DNA of 14,662 nt from SAR202 cluster bacterium (GCA_009392095.1 VFHF01000177.1:1-14662), one strand, 5' to 3'. Positions 6,328-14,409 are shown, counted from the stretch's first letter. Notes: generated from the sequence alone by a model not told the origin. Numbers and translations are program-made.

Positions 6328-7144
6328 TCGCCGGGTCTTCCAACATGGCTTCGGCGATTTGTGCGTCTAGACAGAGACCGCTGGGCATGGATTTAGATAA
6401 CGGCATTCCCGACGCATCCAAGACCTGGCCTTCTGCGACCTGTATCTCACCCTGGCTAACGGCCCGCAAGGTCTCGAACAGGAGATATGGTTCCCTGCGG
6501 TATTGTTCTCTGCGGATCGCCCGAAACAGAGCGAAGTCCCCTCCTTCAGTTTTCTTTATCTCATCCAGGTCTTTGCACTTGAGAGATTCCCAAAGATGGT
6601 CGAATATTGGGCCGGTGATAGGCACAGTGACATAGGAAACCACGGGCCCTCGATCCACTTCCTCAGTGGCAAGGTGCACCATCGCGCCGGTCGTGGTAGC
6701 CCCGGTTTCAATCAATTCCCAGACCACTTCCTGCCAGGTGCCCGTGGGACCATCGGGAAGGGCCGGATGAAGGTTCAGTAATGGATACTGGCGGCACATC
6801 TTGCCACCGACGATCAGCATATAGCCGGCCAGCACGCAGATGTCAGCATCCTGCTCCGCCAACTTATCCATCACCTGTTGGTCGAACTCTTCACGATGGT
6901 CTGAGAAGCGGCCACCGGTCTGTTTCCGGAATTCGGTGGAGGAATGGGTTATCAGTGGGATTCCATACCCGTCCACCAAGGCGAAATATTCGTCTGATCC
7001 CTCAGCTTCGCCTCGCGCACGGTTGCTGAATGCAAAGCTGATACGGGCGTTGGCGCCGGTCTCGGCCAGACGCTTTTGCACGAAATTTAGAAGCCCTCTA
7101 GAGCCCTCTCCACGACCGGTGGAAAACCATCCGATATTCAACAT
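6320..7144 (-). CDS. PurN-like formyltransferase family protein with C-terminal extension
   Basis: Folate-dependent formyltransferase fold, as in glycinamide ribonucleotide transformylase (PurN) of purine synthesis. The three catalytic positions of the family can be placed: Asn124 and His126 in NLHPALP, and Asp164 in EEVDRGPVV. The N-terminus MLNIGWFSTGRGEGSRGLL resembles the substrate-phosphate-binding start of PurN. The usual segment after NxHP is replaced by DGPTGTWQEVVWELI. At 274 aa it is about 60-70 residues longer than standard PurN. The extra part, from about 205 (ALFRAIRREQYRREPYL onward), is basic then mixed, with no domain I recognise. The start is ATG with GAGG directly adjacent and GGGGAGGG further upstream, so translation initiation looks weak. 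It is the last gene of the minus-strand cluster, 51 bases after xseB. Whether it is the true PurN or acts on another substrate cannot be decided here. Confidence 0.85.
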   Translation of the reverse strand: MLNIGWFSTGRGEGSRGLLNFVQKRLAETGANARISFAFSNRARGEAEGSDEYFALVDGYGIPLITHSSTEFRKQTGGRFSDHREEFDQQVMDKLAEQDADICVLAGYMLIVGGKMCRQYPLLNLHPALPDGPTGTWQEVVWELIETGATTTGAMVHLATEEVDRGPVVSYVTVPITGPIFDHLWESLKCKDLDEIKKTEGGDFALFRAIRREQYRREPYLLFETLRAVSQGEIQVAEGQVLDASGMPLSKSMPSGLCLDAQIAEAMLEDPAKS

Positions 7145-7195
7145 CCTCAGGACGACACCCTCCCCAACACTTTTATCGGTCCGTTGACGTAATCT

Positions 7196-7486
7196 TTACT
7201 CGTAAGAATCTTCTTCCGGGTCTTCGTCCAGATCGTCGGAACCGGCCAACGCGCTGTTTGGCCGGTAGGTCTCTTTCAATTCGGTGATCTTCTGTTCGGC
7301 GTTGCTCAGCAGTTCGTTGCAGAACTGGACCAACTTCATACCCTCTTCAAAACGGGATGTCGCCTCAGCCAAAGACAACCCGCCAGCTTCAAGCTGTTCA
7401 GCCATCTCACTCAACCGCTTGAACGAGTCTTCAAAGCTAACAGATTCGGCGTCTTCTTTGGGCGAGGAATCCTTGGGATTGGCCAT
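7196..7486 (-). CDS. xseB: Exodeoxyribonuclease VII small subunit
   Basis: Small subunit of the single-strand-specific exonuclease VII; several copies bind the catalytic XseA. The 96-aa protein has the family pattern SFEDSFKRLSEMAEQLEAGG (18-37) followed by LSLAEATSRFEEGMKLVQFC, a two-helix coiled coil ending near TEL at 68-70. A strongly acidic tail (84-96) closes it. I start it at ATG 7486 because a perfect AGGAGG lies seven bases upstream (7494-7499). The ATG 12 codons earlier (7522) has a poor site and gives residues not typical of the family. It follows xseA by 89 bases, the usual pairing for the two subunits. Confidence 0.95.
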   Translation of the reverse strand: MANPKDSSPKEDAESVSFEDSFKRLSEMAEQLEAGGLSLAEATSRFEEGMKLVQFCNELLSNAEQKITELKETYRPNSALAGSDDLDEDPEEDSYE

Positions 7487-7493
7487 GGTCCAG

Positions 7494-7499
7494 CCTCCT
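7494..7499 (-). promoter_or_regulatory. Ribosome-binding site that fixes the xseB start
   Basis: AGGAGG on the minus strand, seven bases before ATG 7486. It is a full consensus site at ideal spacing and argues against the longer reading from ATG 7522. Confidence 0.85.
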
Positions 7500-7575
7500 G
7501 GAGAGCGATTGTTCAGAGACATTTCCCCGCGGCACCAGCATGCCAGTCAGAAGGGGAATCTGCAAGAGCGCGGAA

Positions 7576-8838
7576 CTACAAAAGAGGGGCCATTCCATTG
7601 GGCTGGACCGTTTTGGCTTTGGCCTTCGTTCTCGGTTTCACAGGCTTGGGCGCGATATCAGCGGTTCCGGCGATTGCAGCAAGCGAACCATCAGCCACAG
7701 TTATAGCCAAAGCATCGCCGACAGAAACCTGCATAGCGCTGGTCACCACCTGACCCGAATCGGACAACTCCACGATTGAGAAACCCCGGTCCAGGGTCGC
7801 TGCCGGGTCGAGGGCACGCAGACGAAGGCTGAACCCTTCCACCTGTGTTTTGCCGTCCTGTACCAACCGTTCCGATGCCCTCTGCACCAACTGGCCGATA
7901 TCATCCACCCGTCGGCGTAGGGTCTGGGTGTCCGGCAGTCCGGTTTCCATGCGACGGGCTAGCGCCACTAAGTCAGACCGCCTCTGGGATGTCAGACCAT
8001 TCAGCAATCGATGCAAAGTTGCTGCGACCATCGCCAGGTTCTGCCGTAGCACGTAGCCATCCGGCACGACCAACTCAGCAGCGGCCGAGGGTGTCGGGGC
8101 ACGGACGTCAGCTACGTAGTCCGCGATGGTCTCGTCGGTCTCGTGTCCGACGGCGCTAACCACCGGCGTCTTGCAGGCATAGATAGCTCGGGCTACAACT
8201 TCTTCGTTGAAGGGCCACAGGTCTTCCAACGACCCGCCGCCGCGCCCGACGATGATCACATCGCAGCCGCCATCCCGGTCCAACAATTCCAGTGCCGCGG
8301 CGATCTTCGGGGCTGCTTCCTGCCCCTGGACTATCGTTGGAGACAGAACCAATTCCGCCAACGGGTAGCGGCGTTGGAGCACGTTCTGGATGTCGTGAAA
8401 TACCGCTCCGGTGGGAGAAGTGACCACGCCGACTCTCTTGGGGAACCGGGGAAGCGGGCGTTTGCGGGAGTTCTCGAACAGACCTTCGGCGGCCAGTTTC
8501 TGCTTCAGGCGCTCCAGCTCAAGGGCTAGTTCCCCCACGCCCTCGGGCATGGCCAAGTCCACCATGAAATCGGTGGTGCCGCCACGGGTGTAGAAAGTGA
8601 TCTTGCCATGGGCCGAGACAGAGTCGCCCTCAGAAAGGAGTTCCGCTCCCTGCATGCCCCGGAACATGACGCAGCGCAGCAAACTTTCCCGGTCTTTTAG
8701 GCTGAAATAAGTGTGCCCAGCAGAGGAATTGCGGAGACCGGAGACCTCGCCGACGACCCAGAGGTCCATCAGCAGCGGGTCGGACTCGAGCGACTCTTTG
8801 ATGTGAGAGGAAACCTGGCTGACAGTGTAGACAGCCAC
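7576..8838 (-). CDS. xseA: Exodeoxyribonuclease VII large subunit
   Basis: Catalytic subunit of exonuclease VII, which degrades single-stranded DNA from either end in repair. The N-terminal OB-fold (about 4-100) includes VVGEVSGLRNSSAGHTYFSLKD. The nuclease domain follows with RVGVVTSPTGAVFHDI (135-150), GRGGGSLEDLWPFNEE (198-213) and SAVGHETDETIADYVAD (228-244), then RAPTPSAAAELV. A long helical region (about 265-345) and the conserved LDRGFSIV (349-356) come next. At 420 aa it is slightly shorter than E. coli XseA. The C-terminus KPVKPRTKAKAKT is basic and may help DNA contact. The GTG start lies three bases after the efp stop, with no strong ribosome-binding site of its own, so translation is probably coupled to efp. 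Secure. Confidence 0.97.
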   Translation of the reverse strand: MAVYTVSQVSSHIKESLESDPLLMDLWVVGEVSGLRNSSAGHTYFSLKDRESLLRCVMFRGMQGAELLSEGDSVSAHGKITFYTRGGTTDFMVDLAMPEGVGELALELERLKQKLAAEGLFENSRKRPLPRFPKRVGVVTSPTGAVFHDIQNVLQRRYPLAELVLSPTIVQGQEAAPKIAAALELLDRDGGCDVIIVGRGGGSLEDLWPFNEEVVARAIYACKTPVVSAVGHETDETIADYVADVRAPTPSAAAELVVPDGYVLRQNLAMVAATLHRLLNGLTSQRRSDLVALARRMETGLPDTQTLRRRVDDIGQLVQRASERLVQDGKTQVEGFSLRLRALDPAATLDRGFSIVELSDSGQVVTSAMQVSVGDALAITVADGSLAAIAGTADIAPKPVKPRTKAKAKTVQPNGMAPLL

Positions 8839-8841
8839 GAA

Positions 8842-9408
8842 TTAGCTCACGCGCTCGGTGTACTCCCCGGTGCGGGTATCAACCCGGATGGTCGTCCCGG
8901 GAGTAATGAACATGGGTACATTTACTCGGAGACCTGTCTCCAGGGTGGCGGGTTTGTTGCCGCCCTGGGCAGTATCACCCCGGAAGGCCGGAGGAGTCTC
9001 GGTGACTTCCAGTTCCACGTGGGTTGGCATCTTAACGCTGATGGGCGACCCGTTGTAGAGGACCACATCCACCATCGCCTGCTCTTTCAAATATACCAAC
9101 GAATCACCCAATATCTCCTTGGTTAGGTCATACTGGTCGAAGGTTTCCTGGTCCATGAAGAAGTAAAATTCGCCGTCGGTGTAAAGGTACTGGGTGGGAC
9201 GGGTATCCACGTCGGCCGGTGTAAACCCGGTGCTGTACTGCTGGAAAGTGCGCTCCACCACGGCCCCGCTCAACAGATTCCTCATCTTTATTCGGGTAAC
9301 GGGCGCCCTTTGTTGCATCTTATGACGTTGATATTCGATGATCTCCCACGGCTGGCCATCCAATTCAATGACTAGCCCACGGCTGAGATCGCTAAAGCCG
9401 ATACTCAT
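8842..9408 (-). CDS. efp: Translation elongation factor P
   Basis: Binds between the ribosomal P and E sites and relieves stalling at consecutive prolines. All three beta-barrel domains are present in 188 aa: KOW-like N-domain (1-65), central OB (66-127, with YLYTDGEFYFFMDQETFDQ) and C-terminal OB (128-188, with PAFRGDTAQGGNKPATLETG and the ending TIRVDTRTGEYTERV). The loop that contacts the P-site tRNA reads QRHKMQQRAPV. A gap-free alignment with E. coli EF-P over this region puts Gln33 at the position of the modified Lys34, so beta-lysylation or similar lysine modification cannot occur there. GGAGG (9417-9421) eight bases before the ATG is a strong site. It lies 109 bases after the M24B peptidase, leaving room for its own promoter, though I could not resolve one. 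Secure identity. Confidence 0.97.
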   Translation of the reverse strand: MSIGFSDLSRGLVIELDGQPWEIIEYQRHKMQQRAPVTRIKMRNLLSGAVVERTFQQYSTGFTPADVDTRPTQYLYTDGEFYFFMDQETFDQYDLTKEILGDSLVYLKEQAMVDVVLYNGSPISVKMPTHVELEVTETPPAFRGDTAQGGNKPATLETGLRVNVPMFITPGTTIRVDTRTGEYTERVS

Positions 9409-9517
9409 CTAAGAGTCCTCCGAGTTTCTGGTGAAGACCGTCATTGGGGCAGGTAAATCAGGATAAACCACACCCGACAGTCCTCAGGTAGAGTGTACCA
9501 CTAAGCCGGCCTGGCGC

Positions 9518-10585
9518 TTACTTCCTCGCCTTGCTCAAGGGAACTGCGCCATCTGCCCTGAGAATCACGATGTCTTCGATGCGGATCCCGCCCCAGCCGC
9601 TAAGATAGATGCCCGGCTCAACGGTAAACACCGTGTCCAGTTCCAGGACGTCAGGTGACCGGGGGCCAACCCTAGGGTTTTCGTGGATCTCCAAGCCGAC
9701 GCCGTGGCCCAGGCTGTGGCCGAAATTATCGCCATAACCGGCGTCTACTATAACGTTCCGGGACAGGTTGTCCGTCTCTTCACCGGTCATTCCCACCTTC
9801 ACGGTATTGATGGCAGTCAGTTGCGCTCCTAGCACCGTGTCGTAGACCTTGTTAAAGGTCTCATCTGGCTCGCCGACGGCGATTGACCTAGATAGGTCGG
9901 AGCAATATCCGCCCACCTTGGCTCCCATATCGACGACAATCGGATCTCTCTGTTTGATCACGTAGTCGGTCGGCTGATGATGGGCCATCGCCCCGTTGGG
10001 TCCGGCGGCGACGATGGTATCGAAGCTGATGGCGTCGGCGCCGAAGTCACGCATGGCCGTTTCCATCTTCCACGCCACTTCCTTTTCAGTCATGCCTGGA
10101 GTGATGGCGGGGCAGACCAAGTCCATCGCCTTGTCGGCGGCGTCGATGGCCAGTTGCAACATCTTGAGTTCTTCTTCGTCCTTGATAATCCGCTGGTTCT
10201 CGGCGAGTCCCGGTGCGGGCACCATGGAAACATCGCCCAATGCGGAATCGCCTTTGATGGCGTCGATCAGGTTGTTGTAGGAGGACACTGTCATGTCCTG
10301 GCTCTCGAAGCCAACCTTCTTGACGCCGGAAGACTTCAACTCGTCGATGAGCCAGTTCCAGCCTCCCCGGACCTGTCTGACATCGAAATAAGGCGACTGA
10401 TTAGTTGCTTGCTCCGTGTACCGTGAATCTGTGACCAATATGGCATTCGCCTTGGTGATCAACAGATACCCAGCGGAGCCGCTGAACCCAGACAAGTAAC
10501 GCCGGTTCTCAGGGGCCGAAATCAACACTCCGTCCAGTTCTTTGTCTTGGAACTGGGCGACCAGCCCCTCCACTCTCTCTTTCAT
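9518..10585 (-). CDS. M24B family Xaa-Pro aminopeptidase
   Basis: Dinuclear metallopeptidase of the pita-bread fold that cleaves N-terminal residues next to proline. The creatinase-like N-domain covers about 1-130. The catalytic domain (about 135-355) has all five metal ligands: Asp219 and Asp230 (VVDMGAKVGGYCSDLSRS), His294 (SLGHGVGLEIHENP), Glu323 (VEPGIY) and Glu337 (IRIED); His290 is the usual substrate-side histidine. At 355 aa it matches the short Gram-positive type (PapA/YqhT of Bacillus), not the longer E. coli PepP. Its ATG overlaps the TGA of aroQ by the four bases ATGA, so the two are translationally coupled. The order aroQ, this peptidase, efp is conserved in many bacteria. A proline dipeptidase activity cannot be excluded from sequence alone. 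Confidence 0.94.
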   Translation of the reverse strand: MKERVEGLVAQFQDKELDGVLISAPENRRYLSGFSGSAGYLLITKANAILVTDSRYTEQATNQSPYFDVRQVRGGWNWLIDELKSSGVKKVGFESQDMTVSSYNNLIDAIKGDSALGDVSMVPAPGLAENQRIIKDEEELKMLQLAIDAADKAMDLVCPAITPGMTEKEVAWKMETAMRDFGADAISFDTIVAAGPNGAMAHHQPTDYVIKQRDPIVVDMGAKVGGYCSDLSRSIAVGEPDETFNKVYDTVLGAQLTAINTVKVGMTGEETDNLSRNVIVDAGYGDNFGHSLGHGVGLEIHENPRVGPRSPDVLELDTVFTVEPGIYLSGWGGIRIEDIVILRADGAVPLSKARK

Positions 10586-11028
10586 CTGGATTCTTCTTCA
10601 ACGAGACCGGTCAATAGTTGCAGGGCCGCCGTGTAGCTCCTCCAACCGAAGCCGGCAACAACGCCTCGGGCGATCTCCGAGATTACCGAGACCCTGCGCC
10701 AGGGCTCCCTAGAGCCGGGGTTGCTGAGATGAACTTCAACCACCGGCAGGCGGCAGTCGATCAAAGCATCCTTCAAGCTAAGCCCGTAATGGGTCAAAGC
10801 GCCGGGATTAAGCACGATGCCTTGGACTTTGCCCCAGTGTTCTTGTACGCAATCCACCAATTTGCCTTCCAGGTTGGACTGGTAGAAGACGACCTCGACC
10901 CCAAGGTCTCCCGCGACCCGGCTGATCTCTTGGTTCACCTCGTCCATGGTCTTTGAACCATAGATCAATGCATCACGGCGGCCCAACATGTTGATGTTGG
11001 GGCCGTTTAATATCAAGAAGCTGGCCAT
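10582..11028 (-). CDS. aroQ: Type II 3-dehydroquinate dehydratase
   Basis: Third step of the shikimate pathway: converts 3-dehydroquinate to 3-dehydroshikimate. The 148-aa protein carries the whole active site: LILNGPNINMLG (5-16), the flexible-loop Arg18 and Tyr23, FYQSNLEGKLVD (48-59), LNPGALTH (73-80, Asn74 and His80), and VEVHLSN (97-103, Glu98 and the His100 of the catalytic pair), followed by REPWRR. I prefer ATG 11028 because AAAGGA lies about 11 bases ahead and the length then fits the family. ATG 11040 has its only purine run touching the start codon. It sits 43 bases after the recombinase stop and overlaps the next gene by four bases. Identity secure; start less so. Confidence 0.95.
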   Translation of the reverse strand: MASFLILNGPNINMLGRRDALIYGSKTMDEVNQEISRVAGDLGVEVVFYQSNLEGKLVDCVQEHWGKVQGIVLNPGALTHYGLSLKDALIDCRLPVVEVHLSNPGSREPWRRVSVISEIARGVVAGFGWRSYTAALQLLTGLVEEESR

Positions 11029-11071
11029 GTTTTTAGGCATCCTTTGCGGTGGAAACTGTTTCGTTCAAACC

Positions 11072-12076
11072 TTACCGCGGGGTCCTGCCGGCGGGTTCAT
11101 CGGCCCTGGGATGATGCGACAGATAAGCCGTCAGGGCTTCCTGCTTGGTTACATGAGTATATACCTGGGTGGTTGTTGGGCTGGAATGACCCAGCAACTC
11201 TTGGATCACTCGAAGGTCGGCCCCACCCTCCAACATGTGGGTGGCGAAGGTATGCCTGAGGGTATGGGGATGAACGTCGGACCTCGTTCCAGCTATAGCC
11301 GAATACCGCCGTACCAACTTCTCGAAACTGCGCCTCGATAGCCGCTCGCCGTACCGGTTCAAGAACAGAGCCTCAGTCGGGTTAGACATCAGGTCCCGGC
11401 GGGACTCGTTGATGTACCGGCGCAGCGCGATCTCGGTATGCTCGCCAAACAGGACCATCCGCTCTTTGGACCCCTTGCCCCGGACCAATATCTCACGCCG
11501 AGAGAACCGGATGTCGGGCAGGTTCAGTCCATGGATCTCAGCCAACCTAATCCCACAGGCGTACAAGGTCTCCAAGATCGCTTTGTCCCGAGTGCCGTGG
11601 ACAGTCGAATCGTCCGGCGCGTCCATCAACCGAGAGACTTCGCGCTGCCCCAAGAAGTCGGGAAGCGTCTTGGTGACTTTGACCTTGAAACTTTGACCGG
11701 AGGGAACCGGGGTAGAACGGAAAAGCCCTTCCTGCACCAAGAACCGGTAGAAAGCCCTTACTACGGTCAACTTGCGGGCCACGCTAACTCTGGCGTAGCC
11801 TTGCTGGTTGCCTCTTCCTTCTGTGGCTAGCCAAGCAAGATACCCACGCAGCATCTGCCGATCCATGTCGGTCAGCACCAAACATTCATCGGCCAGGTAT
11901 TGCCGGAACGTTTGCAGGTCGGCTAGATAGACCCGTTCGGTGTTCTCGGACAGACCGCGCTGGCCACGGAGGTAGCGGGGGAAGGCTTCCAGGAATTGGT
12001 CGAATTGGGCAAGGCCCTCTTGCCCGGTGTTGACGCTAGTCCCCAACCGGCGCCAGCTCTTCCGAGTCTTCCGCAT
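11072..12076 (-). CDS. xerC: XerC/XerD-type tyrosine recombinase
   Basis: Site-specific recombinase that, with a partner, resolves chromosome dimers at dif. The N-terminal SAM-like core-binding domain (about 22-125) has FPRYLRGQRGLSENTERVYLADL. The catalytic domain has all the expected residues: Arg177 (ACGIRLAEI), Lys201 (RGKGSKER), His271 and Arg274 (HTLRHTFATHML), His297 (ELLGHSS) and nucleophile Tyr306 (TTQVYTHV). At 334 aa it is longer than the usual ~300 because of about 20 extra basic N-terminal residues and a short C-terminal tail. The ATG at 12076 lies inside topA, giving a 41-base overlap; GGAAGA is about eight bases upstream. Position directly after topA matches the CodV/XerC neighbourhood of Firmicutes, which is why I use xerC. 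XerC and XerD are hard to tell apart from sequence, and no integrase-associated genes are nearby. Confidence 0.88.
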   Translation of the reverse strand: MRKTRKSWRRLGTSVNTGQEGLAQFDQFLEAFPRYLRGQRGLSENTERVYLADLQTFRQYLADECLVLTDMDRQMLRGYLAWLATEGRGNQQGYARVSVARKLTVVRAFYRFLVQEGLFRSTPVPSGQSFKVKVTKTLPDFLGQREVSRLMDAPDDSTVHGTRDKAILETLYACGIRLAEIHGLNLPDIRFSRREILVRGKGSKERMVLFGEHTEIALRRYINESRRDLMSNPTEALFLNRYGERLSRRSFEKLVRRYSAIAGTRSDVHPHTLRHTFATHMLEGGADLRVIQELLGHSSPTTTQVYTHVTKQEALTAYLSHHPRADEPAGRTPR

Positions 12077-14381
12077 TTCCGGCGTCTTCCAAGTTCTCGA
12101 GAATCGCTTCCTGCCAGGAGCAGTTGGTGCACGCCGCGTTGTTCCGGCCCTTCTGGATCATCAGGCCTGCGCACTCCGGGCAAGGCGTGGCCAACGGCGT
12201 TTGGTTCAACAGCAGGTCGCATTCCGGATAATTCGAGCAGCCGAAGAATGACCGCCCCCGACCCTTGGCGCGGCGTTCGACAATGTCGCCTCCGCAATTA
12301 GGTTTGGGGCAGGTGACGCCCGTCTTCTTCAAGATTGGCTTGGTGTTGCGGCAGCCCGGAAAACCGGTGCAGGCCATGAACCGGCCAAATCTACCGGTCT
12401 TGATCACCATGGGATGGCCGCAGACGCCGGTATGTTCGCATTTATCGGTCCCGCCGCAGTCACAGACTTCGTCGGTCTCCTCATCCATGCGAATCTTGGG
12501 CATCTGCTCGTCGGCGTTGGTCAACGCCTTTTGGAAGGGCCCGTAGAACTCGCCCAGCATCGGCACCCATTCCCGCTCACCGCGGGAGACATCGTCCAAT
12601 TCCTCTTCCATCTTCGCCGTGAAATCGAGGTCCATTATGTTCTCGAAGTACTCGATCAGCAGGTCGGCGACGGTGATTCCCAACTTCGTGGGCGTTAGCC
12701 TGTTGCGCTCCCGTTCCACATACATCCGATCCACCAGGGTCCCGATGGTCGGGGCGTAAGTGCTGGGTCGGCCGATGCCTTTTTCTTCCATTGCCTTAAT
12801 CAGCGTGGCCTCGGTGAAACGGGGCGGCGGCTCGGTGAAGTGCTGGTTGGCTTCGAGCTTGGAGCAATCCAAAACATCGCCTTCCGACAGCGCCGGCAGC
12901 GAATTTTTGTCTCCACTATCATCGCTATCATCCCGTCCTTCCATATAAACGGTTCGGAACCCAGCGAATTTCAGGACCGAGCCAGTGGCCCGGAAGTTAT
13001 AGACGTTATTCGTGTTTTTACAGGTGGCGTCGATGTTCAATGTGGTGGCTTCCGACCGCGCGTCCTCCATTTGGCTGGCTAGCATCCGAGACCAAATCAG
13101 GCTATAAAGGTTCAACTGGTCCAAGGACAAATAATCCTTCAAGGACGCTGGATCCCTTCTGATCGACGTGGGTCTGACTGCCTCGTGAGCTTCTTGTGCG
13201 CCCTTGGAGGTTTTGTTGTAGACCCTTGCTTTGGCCGGTAGATGGTCTTTGCTGTAACGGCCCCGGATGTACTCCCGTACTTCAGCCAGAGCGGAATCAG
13301 CCACCTGTGTGGAGTCGGTACGCATGTAGGTGATCAGACCAACCTGCCCGCCTTCTCCAACGCTGAGCCCCTCGTAGAGTTGCTGGGCCACGGCCATGGT
13401 GCGCTGGGCCGTGTAACGCAGTTTGCGTCCGGCTTCCTGTTGCATAGTGCTAGTAGTGAACGGAGCAGCAGGCCGCTGGCGGACATCCCGTTTGCGGACC
13501 TCGGCAACCTTGTAGTCGGCGTTGGACAGTTCAGATTCGTAACGCCGGGCATTCTCCTCGTCGTAGATGCTGATTCGAGCGCGGTCGCCTTTAATGGAAT
13601 GCAGAGCGGCCGAGAATTGGTTCTTCTCGATGGCGTCCGTGCCGGTTTTGCGCAGCAGGTTATCAATCGTCCAAGACTCTACAGGGATGAATGCTTCGAT
13701 CTCCCGCTCCCGGTCGACGACCATGCGCAGCGAAACCGACTGTACCCGGCCAGCAGAGGTCCCCCGCTGGACCCGACGCCAGAGTAGAGGGCTAATCTGA
13801 TAACCCACCAGGCGGTCCAAGATTCGGCGCGCCTGCTGAGCGTTGACCAACTGCATGTCGATCTCCCGGGGGTTCCGGAAGGCTTCTTCAACAGCTTCTT
13901 TAGTGATCTCATGGAACACTACCCGCTTGGGCGCCACAGGCAAATCTTCCCAGCCGGCAGCATTTTGGAGATGCCAAGATATGGCTTCTCCCTCACGGTC
14001 TGGGTCAGTGGCCAGAAAGACCTCTTTGGCCTCGTTGCCAGCTTTCTTGATCTGAGTCAAGAGGGACTGCTTGTCTTTCATAATGACGTAGGAAGGCTCG
14101 AAGTCCTGGTCCACGTCAACGCCAATCTTACTTTTTGGCAGGTCCCGGACGTGTCCTTGGGACGCAGTCACAACGTACTTTCGGCCCAGGATCTGTCCGA
14201 CGGTCCTCGCCTTGGCCGGGGACTCTACGATCACCAAACTTTTACCCGCTGAACTAGGCAGTTTAACTGAAGCTGCCCTGCTCTTTGCGCCTTTAGCTTT
14301 GGTGGACTTGCGTTTGGCCGTGGTCTTCTTGGCCGCCGCTTTAGTTTTTGTCTTAGTTGTTTCTGGGTTGTTAGTTGTCAT
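12036..14381 (-). CDS. topA: DNA topoisomerase I (type IA)
   Basis: Relaxes negatively supercoiled DNA by cutting one strand through a tyrosine link. The TOPRIM domain (about 47-160) has LVIVESPAKARTV and the acidic cluster ATDPDREGE (124-132, Asp126, Asp128, Glu130). The catalytic Tyr352 is in GLITYMRTDS. Other blocks are TSAGRVQSVSLR (208-219) and EEKGIGRPSTYAPTI (532-546). Three C-terminal zinc ribbons follow: Cys654/671/677 with extra cysteines at 640, 642 and 648; Cys691/696/715/721; Cys734/737/751/754. The first 46 residues are a Lys, Thr and Ala-rich basic tail like that of histone H1, not part of the standard fold. The C-terminal end is acidic. The ATG at 14381 lacks a clear ribosome-binding site. 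The TAG stop lies 41 bases inside the recombinase gene. Probably the first gene of the minus-strand cluster. Secure. Confidence 0.98.
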   Translation of the reverse strand: MTTNNPETTKTKTKAAAKKTTAKRKSTKAKGAKSRAASVKLPSSAGKSLVIVESPAKARTVGQILGRKYVVTASQGHVRDLPKSKIGVDVDQDFEPSYVIMKDKQSLLTQIKKAGNEAKEVFLATDPDREGEAISWHLQNAAGWEDLPVAPKRVVFHEITKEAVEEAFRNPREIDMQLVNAQQARRILDRLVGYQISPLLWRRVQRGTSAGRVQSVSLRMVVDREREIEAFIPVESWTIDNLLRKTGTDAIEKNQFSAALHSIKGDRARISIYDEENARRYESELSNADYKVAEVRKRDVRQRPAAPFTTSTMQQEAGRKLRYTAQRTMAVAQQLYEGLSVGEGGQVGLITYMRTDSTQVADSALAEVREYIRGRYSKDHLPAKARVYNKTSKGAQEAHEAVRPTSIRRDPASLKDYLSLDQLNLYSLIWSRMLASQMEDARSEATTLNIDATCKNTNNVYNFRATGSVLKFAGFRTVYMEGRDDSDDSGDKNSLPALSEGDVLDCSKLEANQHFTEPPPRFTEATLIKAMEEKGIGRPSTYAPTIGTLVDRMYVERERNRLTPTKLGITVADLLIEYFENIMDLDFTAKMEEELDDVSRGEREWVPMLGEFYGPFQKALTNADEQMPKIRMDEETDEVCDCGGTDKCEHTGVCGHPMVIKTGRFGRFMACTGFPGCRNTKPILKKTGVTCPKPNCGGDIVERRAKGRGRSFFGCSNYPECDLLLNQTPLATPCPECAGLMIQKGRNNAACTNCSWQEAILENLEDAGNAEDSEELAPVGD

Positions 14382-14409
14382 ATACCACTATGGCTTCTCT
14401 TATCTTGAT

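Noticed and set aside
7487..7522. Longer xseB reading from ATG 7522
   Set aside because: Only a weak purine run precedes it, while ATG 7486 has a perfect AGGAGG at seven bases.
9409..9517. Promoter for efp in the 109-base gap after the peptidase gene
   Set aside because: TACACT and TATCCT resemble -10 elements on the minus strand, but neither has a matching -35 at proper spacing, so I do not call one.
9977..10426. 149-codon plus-strand frame inside the M24B peptidase gene
   Set aside because: Antisense to a fully conserved metallopeptidase; no independent evidence for a second gene.
11072..12076. Tyrosine recombinase as evidence for an integrated mobile element
   Set aside because: Its place directly after topA within a dense housekeeping cluster, and the absence of att-like direct repeats, tRNA or phage genes, point to a chromosomal Xer protein.
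13242..13787. 181-codon open frame on the plus strand inside topA
   Set aside because: It lies wholly antisense to the conserved core of topoisomerase I and shows no family motif; long antisense frames are common in GC-rich genes.
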